NCBI GenBank assembly: GCA_964480195.1 | Contig: CAYZOJ010000075.1 | Location: forward strand, 1 to 6,072 | From: Stercoripulliclostridium_A sp964480195 | Lineage (GTDB): Bacteria > Bacillota > Clostridia > Christensenellales > DTU072 | DNA length: 6,072 nucleotides | Direction of reading: 5' to 3' | In this document: in pieces, positions 4,417 to 6,072 of the stretch | Layout of the letters: each line of letters begins with the position of its first letter | Position numbering within the stretch: the first letter of the stretch is position 1 | The notes under the pieces: model-generated | Told to the model about the DNA's origin: nothing | Databases searched by the model: none | Seen by the model: only the letters and a program-made list of their open reading frames with translations | Made by a program: the position numbers and the translations under genes

Positions 4417-6072
4417 TCAATCGGGCAATATAACACCCTTTTCTTTGAGTATATGTACGGTAACCGAAGCGACAATTCCCGCCAAGACAAGGGCTATAAT
4501 AATCCAGCCCCAAACGGGCATTTTGAAGCGCAACACTCTAAACGACGTAAACGCATCACCGCTTTCGGAGCGTACGATAAGTTTATGCTTACCCCTCTTT
4601 AAGGTATCGAGGAATTCGGGAGAAAGCTCAACCGAAAGTTCGTCTTCGCCCAAAGTATAGAATTGACTGTCGACCTCTTCACCGTTTACCAGAACCGTTA
4701 TAAAGTCTTCGCGCGAGGCATTCGACGTAACACTCAAGCCTACCTTGCTCTTAAGCGCATAGCTACCGTCAGCGCCTTTTATGATTTCGGGCGGAAGTTT
4801 TGCGATAAGGACGTCTTGGGCAGTAACTTCCGTATCGCGAATCTCGTCAATCCAATAAGTATTGCATTCGAAGCAACGATAATGTTCGATATTACCGTAT
4901 TGGCTTGCCGTCGGAGCCAAATAATCGACATGACGGAAATCACCGTGATTGTGCGGATCTATATTTCCGTAAGACGAACCGCAAACCTCACAAATCGGTC
5001 GACGTCCGCAAGTGGCAGTTCCGCCGACGTGCTCGCAAACATGATGACAAAGGTCGCAAACGCCGTTCGTCCAGCTCGAGTGCGAGCAGACATAACCGCA
5101 AGTATCGCAAACGTCGTCAGTCCAACTCGCGTGTCCGCAAACATAACCGCATTCGGCGCATACGCCGTCCGAGGTCCATTCGTGAGCCTCTTTTTCGACG
5201 ACAACGTGTCCGCAACAATTATATCTACGCATATGCGTAACGTCCGATTTGACCCATACAAGCACGCCTTCGTGGTTATTTGAGTCAAAATCGCCGTATT
5301 CCTCACCGCAAACGTCGCATTCCGCAAGTTTTACACAAGTCGCTTCACCGCCGACGTGCGAAGTACATTCGTATCCGCAATTATTACAAGTACTGTTTGT
5401 CCAGTACGAGTGTACGCACTCGTACTGGCAAACGGGGCATGCTCCGTTTGCCCACTCGTGCTTGGCTTCGGGGTCCGCCTCTGCGTAACAGCACTCGTAC
5501 CTACTGCTGTGGGTCGTTTCCGTCTTTATCCATTCGATTTCGCCGGTATGGTTGTTTTTATCGAGTTCGCCGTACTCCTCTCCGCAGACCGAGCATTTTG
5601 CCTTTTGAGTACATGTCGCTTCACCGCCGGTATGTCCGCTCGCGGGAATTTCTTTATATGTCGTGTAGTCGCAACGTGAACAAGTTTCGTAGGCTTCGTG
5701 CCCTACTTCCGTACACGTCGGAACCAAAGCCGGATAAGATTTCACATCGTGTCCAAGAGCCGTACCATACTTTTGTCCGCATTCGGAGCAAATGGGCTGT
5801 TCCGTACAAGTTGCTGTACCGCCCTTATGTCCGAGAGCATCAATTTTTTCGTATGTCGTGTAGTCACAACGCGAGCACGTTACATATGCTTTATATCCGG
5901 GTTCGGTACAAGTCGCTGCCTTTCCGTCGTATGCGACTTCGTCATGTCCGAGCGCAGAAATTTCATTATATGTAGTATGGTCACAACGCGAGCAAGTTAC
6001 ATACGCATAACAACCCACGTCCGTACAAGTCGGAGCTTTTGCTTCGTGGTGAATGTCGTCATGACCCTTTGC
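4417..6072 (-). CDS. C-terminal 551 residues of a membrane-anchored Cys/His-repeat surface protein (runs off right edge)
   Basis: The frame is open to the edge; an apparent GTG start at 6018 is false because the preceding 18 codons continue the same repeat. Numbering from the edge, residues 3-410 are an array of small Cys/His modules with 13 CxxC pairs and 43 cysteines; residues about 428-516 are cysteine-free and strand-rich, perhaps an Ig-like domain; residues 519-542 are one hydrophobic helix (WGWIIIALVLAGIV), then a short tail KEKGVILPD. This predicts an ectodomain outside, anchored by the helix, with the lysine tail inside; a signal peptide must lie beyond the window. There is no LPxTG sorting signal ahead of the helix. 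Similar HxGGxATCxxxxxCxxCGxxYG repeats are known from surface proteins of gut Clostridia; function is unknown. Metal-bound (probably zinc) knuckles are the likely fold, but this is inference. A terminator follows the stop. Confidence 0.88.
   Translation of the reverse strand, partial: AKGHDDIHHEAKAPTCTDVGCYAYVTCSRCDHTTYNEISALGHDEVAYDGKAATCTEPGYKAYVTCSRCDYTTYEKIDALGHKGGTATCTEQPICSECGQKYGTALGHDVKSYPALVPTCTEVGHEAYETCSRCDYTTYKEIPASGHTGGEATCTQKAKCSVCGEEYGELDKNNHTGEIEWIKTETTHSSRYECCYAEADPEAKHEWANGACPVCQYECVHSYWTNSTCNNCGYECTSHVGGEATCVKLAECDVCGEEYGDFDSNNHEGVLVWVKSDVTHMRRYNCCGHVVVEKEAHEWTSDGVCAECGYVCGHASWTDDVCDTCGYVCSHSSWTNGVCDLCHHVCEHVGGTATCGRRPICEVCGSSYGNIDPHNHGDFRHVDYLAPTASQYGNIEHYRCFECNTYWIDEIRDTEVTAQDVLIAKLPPEIIKGADGSYALKSKVGLSVTSNASREDFITVLVNGEEVDSQFYTLGEDELSVELSPEFLDTLKRGKHKLIVRSESGDAFTSFRVLRFKMPVWGWIIIALVLAGIVASVTVHILKEKGVILPD
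4447..4518 (-). other. C-terminal transmembrane anchor of the surface protein
   Basis: These 24 codons encode residues 519-542 of the visible fragment, beginning PVWGWIIIALVLAGIVAS. They contain no charged residue, are preceded by basic residues (Arg515, Lys517) and followed by Lys543 and Lys545 with a nine-residue tail. Length and composition suit one membrane-spanning helix at the end of a surface protein. Confidence 0.85.
4843..6066 (-). repeat. Modular Cys/His repeat array within the surface protein
   Basis: Four module types recur. Type A (39 residues, GHD...TCT...AYVTCSRCDYTTY): 5950-6066, 5833-5949, 5638-5754. Type B (26-29 residues, GHxGGxATCxxxxxCxxCGxxYG): 5755-5832, 5551-5637, 5275-5358, 4948-5031. 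Type C (HxGxxxWxKxxxTHxxRYxCC...HEW...CxxCxYxCxH): 5413-5550, 5134-5274, and a shortened form at 4843-4947. Type D (17-18 residues, HxxWTxxxCxxCxxxCxH): 5359-5412, 5083-5133, 5032-5082. The order from the N-terminal side is A A B A B C D B C D D B C. DNA similarity is also visible among the type A copies (for example around 5660, 5855 and 5975), pointing to duplication within the gene. Confidence 0.85.

Noticed and set aside
4417..4446. ILPD near the C terminus considered as a sortase signal
   Set aside because: It is after the transmembrane helix and lacks the LPxTG pattern and following hydrophobic stretch, so it is not a sorting motif.
4663..5975. Several plus-strand open frames across the Cys/His repeat region, Arg/Ser-rich in translation
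   Set aside because: They are antisense to the repeat protein, are rich in Arg and Ser as expected from reversed Cys/Thr/Ala codons, and repeat only because the real gene repeats.
4843..6072. DNA repeats at the right end considered as a CRISPR array
   Set aside because: The repeats are diverged, differ in length and keep a single reading frame with conserved Cys and His; there are no identical repeats with unique spacers.

Overview
The window looks like chromosomal DNA from a low-to-moderate GC, Gram-positive, probably anaerobic bacterium, most likely an uncultured gut-type member of the Clostridia. This is inferred from a lipoprotein-type signal peptide behind a strong AAAGGAG ribosome site, a consensus sigma-A promoter, a BmrA/MsbA-type exporter, an ATP-dependent PEP carboxykinase, a Cys/His-repeat surface protein with a C-terminal membrane anchor, and an intergenic repeat with a CCCTTTACACAAGG core of a kind I associate with gut Firmicutes. 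No ribosomal RNA or other marker is present, so the taxon stays unproven.

Layout. (1) 1-80, minus: the first 26 codons of a secreted, probably lipid-anchored protein that runs off the left edge. (2) 81-301: a divergent control region with a perfect TTGACA-17-TATAAT promoter firing left and a weaker candidate firing right over the same bases. (3) 302-2068, plus: a complete 588-residue ABC exporter with fused membrane and ATPase domains. (4) 2069-2139: a convergent gap with a GC-rich hairpin that can serve both neighbours. (5) 2140-3747, minus: complete pckA (535 residues). (6) 3748-4416: a 669-base stretch with no credible gene, holding the pckA promoter, several dyads, a MITE-like palindromic element (about 3998-4224) and the terminator of the next gene inside a larger inverted repeat. 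(7) 4417-6072, minus: the last 551 residues of a large surface protein whose N terminus is beyond the right edge. It is a modular array of Cys/His repeats, then a cysteine-free probable beta-sandwich domain, one transmembrane helix and a short lysine-containing tail.

The genes do not form one operon. ABC exporter and pckA converge, the lipoprotein gene diverges from the exporter, and a transposon-like element and a terminator separate pckA from the surface-protein gene. Three products concern the cell envelope (lipoprotein, exporter, surface repeat protein); pckA is central carbon metabolism. I see no CRISPR array, phage gene, toxin-antitoxin pair or transposase. The most unusual content is the repeat architecture of the right-hand protein and the structured, gene-free 669-base stretch.
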